64,000 bases of DNA from Corynebacterium ulceribovis DSM 45146 (GTDB lineage Bacteria; Actinomycetota; Actinomycetes; Mycobacteriales; Mycobacteriaceae): contig NZ_AQUY01000001.1 of NCBI RefSeq assembly GCF_000372445.1, forward strand, positions 309,448 through 373,447. The letters are read 5' to 3'. A model generated the notes under the pieces. It saw only the letters and a list, made by a program, of their open reading frames with translations. It was not told the DNA's origin and did not search any database. Shown here in pieces: positions 45,890 through 54,018 of the stretch. Made by a program: the position numbers and the translations under genes. The first letter of the stretch is position 1, and each line of letters starts with the position of its first letter.

Positions 45890-46897
45890 ATGAATAAAAA
45901 AGCAAATGTGCTATCGGTTGTGTCTGGTATGACACTGGCACTGGTGGCGCCATTAGTTATCTCGCCTATCGCAGCCGAGGCAGATGCACAGTCTTCCTCG
46001 ATGCCGAGCAGCATCGGAAACCTGAGTGGTTCCAGCAGCATGAGCGGCTCGAGCGACCTCTCGAGCCCTGCTGCCATTGGCGGCAATCCTGGGTCTGTCG
46101 CCTTGTTCGGTGCCCGCAACGGTGTGCCTCGTAAGGCTGGTGACGCCATGGTGATGTTTGTGAAGACACCAAGCGGCCAGCGTGAATTCCTCGTGCGTCT
46201 GCCACGGGATTACTCTTCGAAGAAGACTTACCCTGTCGTCATTAACTTCGGCGGTAAGGGGCACAATATCCGCGCGGAAAACAACATCTTCAACAACATG
46301 ACGAAACGGCCACGTGCTGGTGTTATCGAAGTGCTCCCGCAGGGTAAAGGCGGCACCTGGGAAGGTGCACCATACTCGGTGGCCCGTAAGGGTGAAGACG
46401 TTACCTTCGTGAAGAACATGTTGGCGCGGTTGAACCGCACCTACAAGATCGATAACAACCGGATTTACGCGAACGGTTTCTCCAACGGTGGCGGTTTTGC
46501 AGCTAACTTGGCGTGCCGTATGCCAGAGACTTTTGCCGCGGTCGTGTCGGTATCCGGTGCGTACTATGACAACGGCAAGACTGACTGTGCGAAGGCAACG
46601 ACGAACTTCTTCGATGCTCATGGCACTTTGGACCCAGTCATCCACTACGACGGCGGTGAAGCACACGGTCAGCGGTACATCTCTGCATGGGACCGCACGA
46701 AGCAGGAAGCTAAGCGCAATGGCTGCAAGGCAAAGCCAGTAGCTAAGAACGTTGCTCTGGGCCAGACTCGATACACCTACACTGGCTGCAAGAAGGACGT
46801 TGTGCACCTGAAGGTTGAAGGTGGCGGTCATGTCCTGCCTGTGGACGGCACCGTGTGGAGCTGGATGCTCAGCAAGCGCAAAGGCTCAACTGCCTAA
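45890..46897 (+). CDS. Secreted alpha/beta-hydrolase esterase (LpqC/PHB-depolymerase-like)
   Basis: 335 residues from the ATG at 45890, which places a standard signal peptide at the start (MNKKANVLSVVSGMTLALVA, cleavage probably after ADA). Earlier in-frame starts exist (45824, 45827, and a GTG at 45851) and no start has a convincing ribosome site. Ser/Gly-rich linker about 36-70, then VRLPRDYSSKKTYPVVINFG, nucleophile in ANGFSNGGGFA, Asp in FDAHGTLDPVIHYDGG and His in GGGHVLP. This is the LpqC/feruloyl-esterase/PHB-depolymerase group. The exported enzyme probably acts on an ester polymer or envelope lipid; the substrate is not known. Confidence 0.85.
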   Translation: MNKKANVLSVVSGMTLALVAPLVISPIAAEADAQSSSMPSSIGNLSGSSSMSGSSDLSSPAAIGGNPGSVALFGARNGVPRKAGDAMVMFVKTPSGQREFLVRLPRDYSSKKTYPVVINFGGKGHNIRAENNIFNNMTKRPRAGVIEVLPQGKGGTWEGAPYSVARKGEDVTFVKNMLARLNRTYKIDNNRIYANGFSNGGGFAANLACRMPETFAAVVSVSGAYYDNGKTDCAKATTNFFDAHGTLDPVIHYDGGEAHGQRYISAWDRTKQEAKRNGCKAKPVAKNVALGQTRYTYTGCKKDVVHLKVEGGGHVLPVDGTVWSWMLSKRKGSTA

Positions 46898-46961
46898 TTC
46901 AGGGCCCAGCCGCCCAGCTGCCTAACCGCCAGGTTGCCTGGCTGCCCAATTGCCTGGGCAG

Positions 46962-47486
46962 CTAGTCGGCGTCGCGCACTGGGAACGGAAGGCAGCGCAG
47001 AGCTTGACCAGACTTTTGGCCTGGGTGCGGCCCAGCAACAGCCACAAAGTCCATCACCACGCGGCCAACGGACACTCCAGTAACCGCGTCACACCACCGG
47101 CGGACAGTTTGCGCCCCCGCCATCAGTGCATCCCATACTGCGATTTCCCCGCCATCTGCAGTGGGTACTTTACGGCTCGGGTCCCCGACTGGGTGCACTG
47201 TCAGCACCGCTGCTTGGCTCATTGGTAGGGCAGCGCCTTCCCGTGTGGAGTGCAGCATCAATTCCACGCGCAGCACAATCTCGCCAAGCGCCACTGGGTT
47301 AGAGGATTCGCACACTACCCAGGAGTAGGCCATATCATCGCGCCACTCTTGCAGGCGGCGGTCAACATACACCTCAGTAATCGGTCGGCCTAGCGCCTCC
47401 GTCAGCGCTGGCGTGTCATCCACGCGCTCATCACATTGGATCGGGCGGATATGAACGCGGCCGGCAGACAACTCGATTGGTTCCAT
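46962..47486 (-). CDS. Conserved hypothetical protein
   Basis: 174 residues without membrane segments. N-terminus GRVHIRPIQCDERVDDTPAL followed by AYSWVVCESSNPVALGEI recalls the first strands of GNAT acetyltransferases, but the acetyl-CoA loop (Q/RxxGxG/A) is not seen, so I do not name an activity. The protein ends SGQALRCLPFPVRDAD. It is placed 36 bp downstream of accBC on the same strand, and so is probably co-transcribed. In other corynebacteria a similar protein sits near accBC as far as I recall. Confidence 0.7.
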   Translation of the reverse strand: MEPIELSAGRVHIRPIQCDERVDDTPALTEALGRPITEVYVDRRLQEWRDDMAYSWVVCESSNPVALGEIVLRVELMLHSTREGAALPMSQAAVLTVHPVGDPSRKVPTADGGEIAVWDALMAGAQTVRRWCDAVTGVSVGRVVMDFVAVAGPHPGQKSGQALRCLPFPVRDAD

Positions 47487-47522
47487 AACGCCATGTTAGC
47501 CCGCGGAACCGGTTCTGGGTTG

Positions 47523-49295
47523 TTACTTAACTTCCAGCATGACTTGGTCTTTGGTCACACCAGTGCCGGCCTCGACAGCGAGGTCAGTGACTACACCGGA
47601 CTTGCGCGCCTTGACTGGGTTTTCCATCTTCATGGCCTCCAGCACCAGCAGCACATCACCTTCGGCAACTTCTTGGCCTTCAGTGACGTTGACCTTGATG
47701 ACGGTGCCCTGCATTGGCGAAGCTACTGCATCGCCAGAGATGTTCTTGGCACGGCCACCGGAGCGGCGCTTCTTCGCCTTGCGTCGGCCAGCACCGCCGC
47801 CGGAAAGGTCCAATTCGCCTGGGAGCGCGAGCACCACACGACGACCATCGACTTCCACGGTCACATGCTGCAGCGGCAGCTTGTCATCATCAGCGTCGGC
47901 CTCGCCGTCATAGGCCGGAATGGTGCATTCCCAGTCCTCTTCAATCCAGCGGGTGTAAACGTCAAAACGCTCACTGTCGCCGACAAAGGCAGGGTGCTGC
48001 ACCATTTCTTGGTGGAACGGGATGATGGTGGCTAGGCCTTCAACCTGGTACTCAGCCAACGCGCGTGCGGAGCGGCGCAGCGCCTCTTCGCGGGTTGGAC
48101 CCCACACGATCAGCTTGGCGAGCATCGAGTCGAACTGGCCGCCGACGACGTAGCCGACCTCAATGCCGGAATCCATACGCACACCTGGGCCAGCTGGCTC
48201 TCGGTAAGCGGTGATGGTGCCAGGCGCTGGCATGAAGTTATTGCCGGCGTCTTCGCCATTGATACGGAATTCAAACGCGTGGCCGCGTGGCTGTGGGTCT
48301 TCCTTAACGGAAAGTTCGTAGCCTTCGGCGATCCGGAATTGCTCACGCACCAAGTCCATGCCGGTGACTTCTTCGGAGACTGGGTGTTCGACCTGCAGGC
48401 GAGTGTTGACTTCCAGGAAGGAAATCAGGCCGTCGGAACCCACGAGGTACTCCACAGTGCCGGCACCCACGTAGCCTGCTGCGGTGCAGATAGCTTTCGC
48501 GGACTCGCGCAGGCGCTCATTTTGCTCATCAGTCAGGAATGGGGCAGGGGCTTCTTCAATGACTTTCTGGAAGCGACGCTGCAGCGAGCAGTCACGGGTG
48601 GATACGACGATGGCGTTGCCGTGCTGGTCCACCAACACCTGGCATTCCACGTGGCGCGCCCGGTCCAAGTAGCGTTCAACGAAGCATTCGCTGCGACCGA
48701 AAGCGGCTTTGGCTTCCCGGGTCGCTGACTCGAAAGCCTCTGGGATCTCTGCCTTGTCGTGCACAACTTTCATGCCGCGGCCGCCGCCACCGAAGGAAGC
48801 TTTAATGGCAATTGGCATGCCGTGCTCGTCGGCGAATGCAGTGATCTCCTCGGCGGAAGAAACCGGGTCGGTCGTGCCCGGGGTCATTGGGGCGTCGACT
48901 TTCAACGCGATTTCGCGGGCGGCTACTTTGTCGCCGAGCAGCGCGATCGATTCTGGGGATGGGCCAACCCAGTTCAGACCGGCATCGACGACAGCTTGCG
49001 CGAATTCAGCGTTTTCGGAGAGGAAGCCGTAGCCCGGGTGCACGGCGTCGGCGCCAGAGCGCTTGGCGGCATCGAGCAGTTTGTCGATAACCAGGTAGCT
49101 TTCGGCGGAAGTTTGGCCACCGAGCGCAAAGGCTTCGTCAGCCATCCGCACAAATGGTGCGTCCGCGTCAGGGTCAGCGTAAACCGCGACGGTTTTGATG
49201 CCGGCGTCGTTTGCTGCACGGATAATGCGGACCGCGATCTCGCCACGGTTTGCGATGAGAACTTTCTCAATCTTCCGAATGGTCGGTGCGGTCAC
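47523..49295 (-). CDS. accBC: Acyl-CoA carboxylase alpha subunit (biotin carboxylase plus biotin carboxyl carrier)
   Basis: 590 residues from a GTG at 49295 with AGGAG upstream. Carboxylates its own biotin with bicarbonate and ATP, then hands CO2 to the AccD beta subunits for malonyl-CoA and long-chain carboxyacyl-CoA. Domains in order: biotin carboxylase N-terminal ([15 protein letters not shown]), ATP-grasp ([29 protein letters not shown]), C-terminal carboxylase lobe (FEFRINGED), a Lys/Arg-rich linker ([16 protein letters not shown]), and the biotinyl domain with EAMKMENPV at the biotinyl Lys. The matching accE, accD and birA are about 4-6 kb to the right. Confidence 0.96.
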   Translation of the reverse strand: MTAPTIRKIEKVLIANRGEIAVRIIRAANDAGIKTVAVYADPDADAPFVRMADEAFALGGQTSAESYLVIDKLLDAAKRSGADAVHPGYGFLSENAEFAQAVVDAGLNWVGPSPESIALLGDKVAAREIALKVDAPMTPGTTDPVSSAEEITAFADEHGMPIAIKASFGGGGRGMKVVHDKAEIPEAFESATREAKAAFGRSECFVERYLDRARHVECQVLVDQHGNAIVVSTRDCSLQRRFQKVIEEAPAPFLTDEQNERLRESAKAICTAAGYVGAGTVEYLVGSDGLISFLEVNTRLQVEHPVSEEVTGMDLVREQFRIAEGYELSVKEDPQPRGHAFEFRINGEDAGNNFMPAPGTITAYREPAGPGVRMDSGIEVGYVVGGQFDSMLAKLIVWGPTREEALRRSARALAEYQVEGLATIIPFHQEMVQHPAFVGDSERFDVYTRWIEEDWECTIPAYDGEADADDDKLPLQHVTVEVDGRRVVLALPGELDLSGGGAGRRKAKKRRSGGRAKNISGDAVASPMQGTVIKVNVTEGQEVAEGDVLLVLEAMKMENPVKARKSGVVTDLAVEAGTGVTKDQVMLEVK

Positions 49296-49497
49296 TAAAA
49301 ATCTCCTGTACGGGGTACGAACTTGCTACTGGTATTTCACAGATTGTTTTATTCTGGCATAAGAAAGCTGCATACCCTACTTGCCACTTGGGGTAAGTAA
49401 TGTACGCAGCTGCATCTACGCGTGGTTTATCAAGGTTCAAATCGTAGCCGACGCCCGCTTCGTTACGGCAAACGGGATCAATGCGCCAACGACGCCG

Positions 49498-49531
49498 CGT
49501 CAAAAGCGTTGCAAATATGGGCTTTTTGACG
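49498..49531 (-). terminator. Possible terminator hairpin after the rhodanese gene
   Basis: CGTCAAAAGC (49498-49507) and GCTTTTTGACG (49521-49531) form a 10-bp stem with one bulge. It lies 14 bp after the stop of the 49545-50444 gene. There is no separate U-run, so support is moderate. Confidence 0.4.
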
Positions 49532-49544
49532 TTTACCTGCCGCG

Positions 49545-50444
49545 CTACTTGCGAAACTTCGGATCCAGCTCGCCTGGTTCATCCCCTTGCGCAATCGGAC
49601 GGCGAATCATATTGCCCCACTCAACCCACGATCCGTCATAGTTGCGGACATTGGTCCGACCCAGAAGGTGCTCGAGCACAAACCACGTGTGAGCGGATCG
49701 TTCACCGATGCGGCAGTAAATGATGGTGTCGCGATCTTCGATATTGGTGTAAATCGCTTCGAGTTCGTCGCGGGAGCGGAATCGAGAGTTGGCGTAGACG
49801 GCCTGATTCCATGGCACGTTCACAGCCGTTGGAATGTGTCCGCCGCGCAACACTCCTTCTTCCGGATAGTCGACCATGTGGGTCCGCGTTCCGGCGTATT
49901 CCTCAGGGGTGCGAACGTCAATAAGCTGCTCGGTGCCAATCGCATCGAGTACTTGGTCGGCAAACGCCCGGAGTTTGGAGTCGTCCCGTTCAACTACTGG
50001 ATAGTTGGAACGTGGGTACATCGGGACTTCGAAGCTGGTGTCGCGTTCTTCGGTCATCCAGGCATCGCGGCCGCCGTTAAGCAGACGGACGTCGGGGTGG
50101 CCGAAAAGCTCGAAAACCCACATGGTGTAAGCCGCCCACCAGTTGGACTTATCGCCATAGATGACGACGGTATCGTCGCGGCTAATGCCACGGTCACGCA
50201 TCAGCTCAGCGAAGGCTTCAGCATCGAGGTAGTCGCGGATGACCGGATCGTTGAGGTCGCTATGCCAGTCGATGCGCACCGCGCCGGGGATATGGCCGAT
50301 GTCGTAGAGGAGAGTGTCTTCGTCTGATTCAACGACTTTCAGGCCTGGGGTGCCTAGGCGTGCGGCTAGCCAAGAGCTGGAAACCAGGCGTTCCGGCTGG
50401 GCGTATTGCTGGAACTGAGGATTGGGGTCAAAAGGGATAGCCAT
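49545..50444 (-). CDS. Thiosulfate/3-mercaptopyruvate sulfurtransferase (rhodanese)
   Basis: 299 residues with two rhodanese domains. The N-terminal inactive domain starts around [11 protein letters not shown] and includes [11 protein letters not shown]. The C-terminal one holds [13 protein letters not shown] and the active-site loop with Cys in CRIGERSAH. Transfers sulfur from thiosulfate or mercaptopyruvate to cyanide or other acceptors. It matches ThtR of C. glutamicum, which is encoded beside accBC. ATG start. It lies directly upstream of accBC on the same strand, separated by about 250 bp containing the hairpin 49498-49531. Confidence 0.93.
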   Translation of the reverse strand: MAIPFDPNPQFQQYAQPERLVSSSWLAARLGTPGLKVVESDEDTLLYDIGHIPGAVRIDWHSDLNDPVIRDYLDAEAFAELMRDRGISRDDTVVIYGDKSNWWAAYTMWVFELFGHPDVRLLNGGRDAWMTEERDTSFEVPMYPRSNYPVVERDDSKLRAFADQVLDAIGTEQLIDVRTPEEYAGTRTHMVDYPEEGVLRGGHIPTAVNVPWNQAVYANSRFRSRDELEAIYTNIEDRDTIIYCRIGERSAHTWFVLEHLLGRTNVRNYDGSWVEWGNMIRRPIAQGDEPGELDPKFRK

Positions 50445-50645
50445 GGTTCTCCTGACAGCTTTTGTTTGGTTATTTCAAGTGTAAATGCCGCTGCGCGCAT
50501 CCAAGTCACTATGTGACCTTACTCATGTCTGAATCATGCCATGGCAAAAGGTCCACTACCTGCGGTTTAAGGCGGGGTCGGCATGGGGTAAACGGGTGGT
50601 TTTAGGACTGCGAAATCGAAGCCGTGTCATTAAAATAATTGGGGT

Positions 50646-50729
50646 GTCCTCCGCATTTTGGATTGGGGGACGTGGTGCCTGGAAACCAGCCAGGAAAGCT
50701 CAGAACCTGAGCAAAAATGTGGAGGAAGA
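50646..50729 (+). promoter_or_regulatory. Leader with three hairpins and mutually exclusive SD pairing
   Basis: GTCCTCC (50646-50652) pairs with GGGGGAC (50665-50671). CCTGG (50678-50682) pairs with CCAGG (50690-50694). GCTCAG (50698-50703) pairs with CTGAGC (50707-50712). The first hairpin's 5' arm, TCCTCCGC (50647-50654), is also complementary over eight bases (one G-U) to the ribosome site GTGGAGGA (50719-50726). The leader could therefore switch between SD-free and SD-blocked forms. Confidence 0.5.
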
Positions 50730-51794
50730 ATGCACAAAAACATTGTAGTTTTTGAAGTTGAAGGCGGCTCGGACAAGTACTTCGATGGTCACCGCAAGGA
50801 CACGATGCCAATCGTCAATGCCATCAAGGAAAAGGGCTGGGACGCATCGGTGGTCTACTACCGCCCAGAGTGGTCCGAAGCACTATACGAGTACGTGTCC
50901 CAGAACTTCGATGCCTACATCTCGCGCGTGAACCCAGGCAACATCCCGGGCGGCGAAAAGGGCTACTTCGACCTGCTGTCGAAACTGTCCAACGAAGCTG
51001 GCCTAGTGGGTATGTCCACCCCAGAAGAGATGATGGCGTACGGCGCCAAAGACGCACTGGTCAAGCTGAAAGACACGGACCTAGTGCCAACTGACACCGC
51101 TGCCTACTACGAGGTGGAGGACTTCCACAAGACCTTCCCAACCTCCCTGTCGTACGGTGAGCGCGTGCTGAAGCAGAACCGCGGCTCCACTGGCTCGGGC
51201 ATCTGGCGCGTCCAGCTGCTGGACAAGGAACTGCAGAAGACCGTCGAGCCGGGCACCGCGCTGCCACTGGACACCATGCTGAAGTGCACTGAAGCAGTGG
51301 ATAACCACACGGAAGAACGTCAGCTGGGCGACTTCATGGACTTCTGCGACCAGTACATCATCGGCGACAACGGCATGCTGGTCGACATGCGTTTTATGCC
51401 ACGCATTGTTGAAGGCGAGATTCGTATTCTGCTGGTTGGTCCACACCCAGTGTTCGTGGTCCACAAGAAGCCAGCTGCAGGTGGCGACAACTTCTCCGCA
51501 ACCCTGTTCTCCGGCGCGAAGTACACCTACGACAAGCCAGAAGCATGGCAGGACCTCATCGACATGTTCGCCGAGGCCCGCCCAGTGATCGCTGAAAACC
51601 TCGGTGGCGACAACATCCCACTGATCTGGACCGCAGACTTCATGCTCGATGACGGCGAAAACGGCGAAGACACCTACGTCCTCGGCGAAATCAACTGCTC
51701 GTGCGTTGGCTTTACCTCCGAACTGGATATGGGTATCCAGGAACTGGTTGCTGAAGAAGCAATCAAGCGCGTCGAAGAAAAGCACGCTAAGTAG
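50730..51794 (+). CDS. ATP-grasp-like protein of uncharacterised family (Cj0069-like)
   Basis: 354 residues from the ATG at 50730, with a very strong GGAGGAAG ribosome site. N-terminus NIVVFEVEGGSDKYFDGHRK and then RVNPGNIPGGEKGYFD are extremely conserved-looking. KQNRGSTGSGIWRV resembles the nucleotide-binding loop of ATP-grasp enzymes, and GEINCSCVGF near the C-terminus resembles the metal-binding E-x-N segment. It resembles the Cj0069 family as I remember it, a family with no established reaction. ATP-grasp enzymes ligate a carboxylate to an amine or thiol, so a ligase is a fair guess. It sits before an aminotransferase on the same strand. Confidence 0.75.
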   Translation: MHKNIVVFEVEGGSDKYFDGHRKDTMPIVNAIKEKGWDASVVYYRPEWSEALYEYVSQNFDAYISRVNPGNIPGGEKGYFDLLSKLSNEAGLVGMSTPEEMMAYGAKDALVKLKDTDLVPTDTAAYYEVEDFHKTFPTSLSYGERVLKQNRGSTGSGIWRVQLLDKELQKTVEPGTALPLDTMLKCTEAVDNHTEERQLGDFMDFCDQYIIGDNGMLVDMRFMPRIVEGEIRILLVGPHPVFVVHKKPAAGGDNFSATLFSGAKYTYDKPEAWQDLIDMFAEARPVIAENLGGDNIPLIWTADFMLDDGENGEDTYVLGEINCSCVGFTSELDMGIQELVAEEAIKRVEEKHAK

Positions 51795-51849
51795 TACCCG
51801 CTCCATAGTGTTCGAAAAGGGCCACATCGCAGCCAGCTAAAGTGAAGGA

Positions 51850-53046
51850 ATGAATTCCTCCGCTTCCTGGCCAACCGCTTCCCAGCGCAGCGATGTGGCC
51901 CCTTTCTATGTCATGGACGTGGTCGCAGCGGCGGCACGTCGACAAGCAAGCCACGGCGACACCATCGCACTATGCGTGGGGCAGCCTGCGACCCCCGCGC
52001 CGGAAGCCGCCCGCCTAGCCGCCCGTGACGCATTGGATGGCCGCGCACTCGGCTACACCGCCACTGTTGGCATTCCGGAGCTGCGCGAGGCCCTCGCCGC
52101 GCACTACAACCGCACCTACCCAATCGGGGCAGCAGTGCCAGCCGTGGCAGCAGAGGAAGTATTCGTTTCCACCGGTTCCTCCGGCGGCTTCACCGCACTC
52201 TTCCTCGCAGCCTTCGACGCCGGTGACGAACTTGTGATGACCCGCCCAGGCTATCCCGCCTACCGCAACGTCATGCAGTCAGTGGGGCTGACTGTTACCG
52301 AAATCGACTGCGGCGCTGACACTCGCTACCAACCAACCGTCGCGCAGCTCGACGCGCTGCTTGCGGCCGGCCACAAGCCACGGGGGTTGATTGTGACCTC
52401 ACCGTCGAACCCGACCGGTTCGATTATTGAGCCAGCGGAACTAGAAGCTCTCGCGGCGTGGTGCGAACAGCACAACTGCTTGCTGATCAGCGACGAAATC
52501 TACCACGGGATTTCCTTCGGCCGCCGCTGCGCCAGCGCCCGCGAATTTTCCACTCACGCCGTCGTCATTGGCTCCACGAGTAAGTACCACTCGATGACGG
52601 GGTGGCGACTGGGCTGGATGCTGCTGCCCGAAGCGCTACGACGCCCAGTGGAAATCCTCACCGCAAACATGGCAATCTCCGCGCCAGCGCTATCGCAAAT
52701 CGCGACAGTCGCCGCACTGGACCCAGAAGTGACGCCAGAGCTGGATTCTTATGTCGACGTATACCGCGACAATCGCGACACCGTGTTGGCGGCCCTGCCT
52801 AGCTGGGGTGTGACTGAAGTTGCCCCGACTGACGGCGCGTTCTACGTATACGCCAACATCGGTCACATCACTGACGATTCCTTGACGTGGTGCCAGCAGC
52901 TACTCGATGCCACCGGGGTGGCACTAGCCCCAGGCATTGACTTCGATACTGAGCATGGTGGCCAGATGGTGCGGATTAGCTTGTGCGGCAGTCGGGAAGA
53001 CACAGCCGAAGCTATGGAACGCGTTGCGAACTACCTAGCCCCATAG
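51850..53046 (+). CDS. Class I/II PLP-dependent aminotransferase
   Basis: 398 residues. Fold type I aminotransferase: LCVGQPATPAP near the N-terminus, GYTATVGIPELREALAAHY, the substrate loop SPSNPTGS with the conserved Asn, ISDEIYHGI, and the PLP-Lys in GSTSKYHSMTGWRLGW. Arg near the C-terminus (VRISLCGS) binds the substrate carboxylate. The specificity is not readable; related proteins include aspartate/alanine-type and valine-pyruvate enzymes. It follows the ATP-grasp-like gene by 55 bp and converges with maf. Confidence 0.88.
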   Translation: MNSSASWPTASQRSDVAPFYVMDVVAAAARRQASHGDTIALCVGQPATPAPEAARLAARDALDGRALGYTATVGIPELREALAAHYNRTYPIGAAVPAVAAEEVFVSTGSSGGFTALFLAAFDAGDELVMTRPGYPAYRNVMQSVGLTVTEIDCGADTRYQPTVAQLDALLAAGHKPRGLIVTSPSNPTGSIIEPAELEALAAWCEQHNCLLISDEIYHGISFGRRCASAREFSTHAVVIGSTSKYHSMTGWRLGWMLLPEALRRPVEILTANMAISAPALSQIATVAALDPEVTPELDSYVDVYRDNRDTVLAALPSWGVTEVAPTDGAFYVYANIGHITDDSLTWCQQLLDATGVALAPGIDFDTEHGGQMVRISLCGSREDTAEAMERVANYLAP

Positions 53047-53727
53047 CTAGCCCCATAGATCGGAGGCGTGGAAACCCCAGTCAGCGAGCGCCGCGCGCAG
53101 CAGCGGCAGGGACAAACCAATTACTGCACTGGGGTCGCCTTCAATGCGATCAATGAACCAGCCACCACGCGCCTCCAAAGTGAAAGCCCCAGCGCATTCC
53201 AGCGGTTCACCAGACTCCGCGTAGGCAGCAATATCAGCGTCGGAAGCAGCAGCGAAGGTCACATTCGTTGCTGAATAAGCCGTCGTTGCTCGACGAATCT
53301 CACCGCCCCGAACTTCCAGTACTGCCTGGCCAGTCAGCAGCTGCGCAGTTTTGCCGCGCTGTTGGCGCCACCGTGCGATCGTCGCTTCCACAGTATGCGG
53401 CTTGCCCTGCAGCTGACCATCAAGCAGCAACATTGAGTCGCCGCCGACGATAAGTGTTGGCCCCAAATCGTCAATAAGCTCGGGGAGTAGTTCCTCGGCG
53501 ACCGCACGGGCCTTGGCATCGGCGAGGGCTTGGACGACCTGCGGTGGGGTGGCGGTGCTGCCCAGCTCAGCGATAATGGCGTCCTCATCGACTCCGCTGA
53601 CGCGGACCTGCGGGTCTGCCCCGGCAGCGCGCAAAATTCCCAGCCGCGACGGCGACTGCGACGCCAAAATCAGCAGTGGCTGGTCCGCCGAAGAATGCGG
53701 AGAAGGTGACGTGGGCGGGACTGGCAT
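53047..53727 (-). CDS. maf: Maf-family nucleoside triphosphate pyrophosphatase
   Basis: About 226 residues from the ATG at 53727. Hydrolyses non-canonical or modified dTTP/UTP-type nucleotides to monophosphates. Signature blocks: LILASQSPSRLGILRAAG at the N-terminus, VGGDSMLLLDGQLQGKP for the substrate/metal site, and FTLEARGGWFIDRIEGDPSAVIGL in the C-terminal half. The stop is close to the converging aminotransferase stop. The gene starts 8 bp after accE on the same strand, and probably belongs to the accD-accE-maf transcript, an order seen in other corynebacteria. Confidence 0.92.
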   Translation of the reverse strand: MPVPPTSPSPHSSADQPLLILASQSPSRLGILRAAGADPQVRVSGVDEDAIIAELGSTATPPQVVQALADAKARAVAEELLPELIDDLGPTLIVGGDSMLLLDGQLQGKPHTVEATIARWRQQRGKTAQLLTGQAVLEVRGGEIRRATTAYSATNVTFAAASDADIAAYAESGEPLECAGAFTLEARGGWFIDRIEGDPSAVIGLSLPLLRAALADWGFHASDLWG

Positions 53728-53735
53728 CGAACTGC

Positions 53736-53999
53736 CTACAGTTTGCCGAGGTGATCGGCCAAGCCGGAACCCCACGCCGGACCCACCGACGAGCCGCCAG
53801 CCTGAGCGATACCGCCATTGACAAAACTGCCTGGGTTAAGCAGCGGCGCTCCAAACACTTGACGAGCAGGCGTACCCCACTGGTTTGCGGCACCATCACG
53901 CTGGCCGGCTGCTTGCGCGCTGAGCTTACCTACCCACTGCGCAATCGCTTCGACCTCAAAGTCGGTTGGATTACCGGCGACAATCTTAAAGTCAGCCAT
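53736..53999 (-). CDS. accE: Acyl-CoA carboxylase epsilon subunit
   Basis: 87 residues from the ATG at 53999 with AAGGAT five bases upstream. The start FKIVAGNPTDFEVEAIAQWV is the hallmark of the actinobacterial acyl-CoA carboxylase epsilon subunit. The middle has RDGAANQWGTPARQ, and the Gly-rich tail ends WGSGLADHLGKL. This small subunit bridges AccBC and AccD and is needed for full activity of acetyl/propionyl-CoA carboxylase in C. glutamicum and mycobacteria. It lies between accD and maf on the same strand, within a longer open frame that starts inside accD. Confidence 0.9.
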   Translation of the reverse strand: MADFKIVAGNPTDFEVEAIAQWVGKLSAQAAGQRDGAANQWGTPARQVFGAPLLNPGSFVNGGIAQAGGSSVGPAWGSGLADHLGKL

Positions 54000-54018
54000 C
54001 ACTATCCTTACCCCGCGC

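Noticed and set aside
46928..46962. Hairpins GCCAGG/CCTGGC and GCTGCCCA/TGGGCAGC after the secreted esterase
   Set aside because: Stable stems but no U-run on either strand, and made from repeated GCCCAGCTG-like words; I do not call them terminators.
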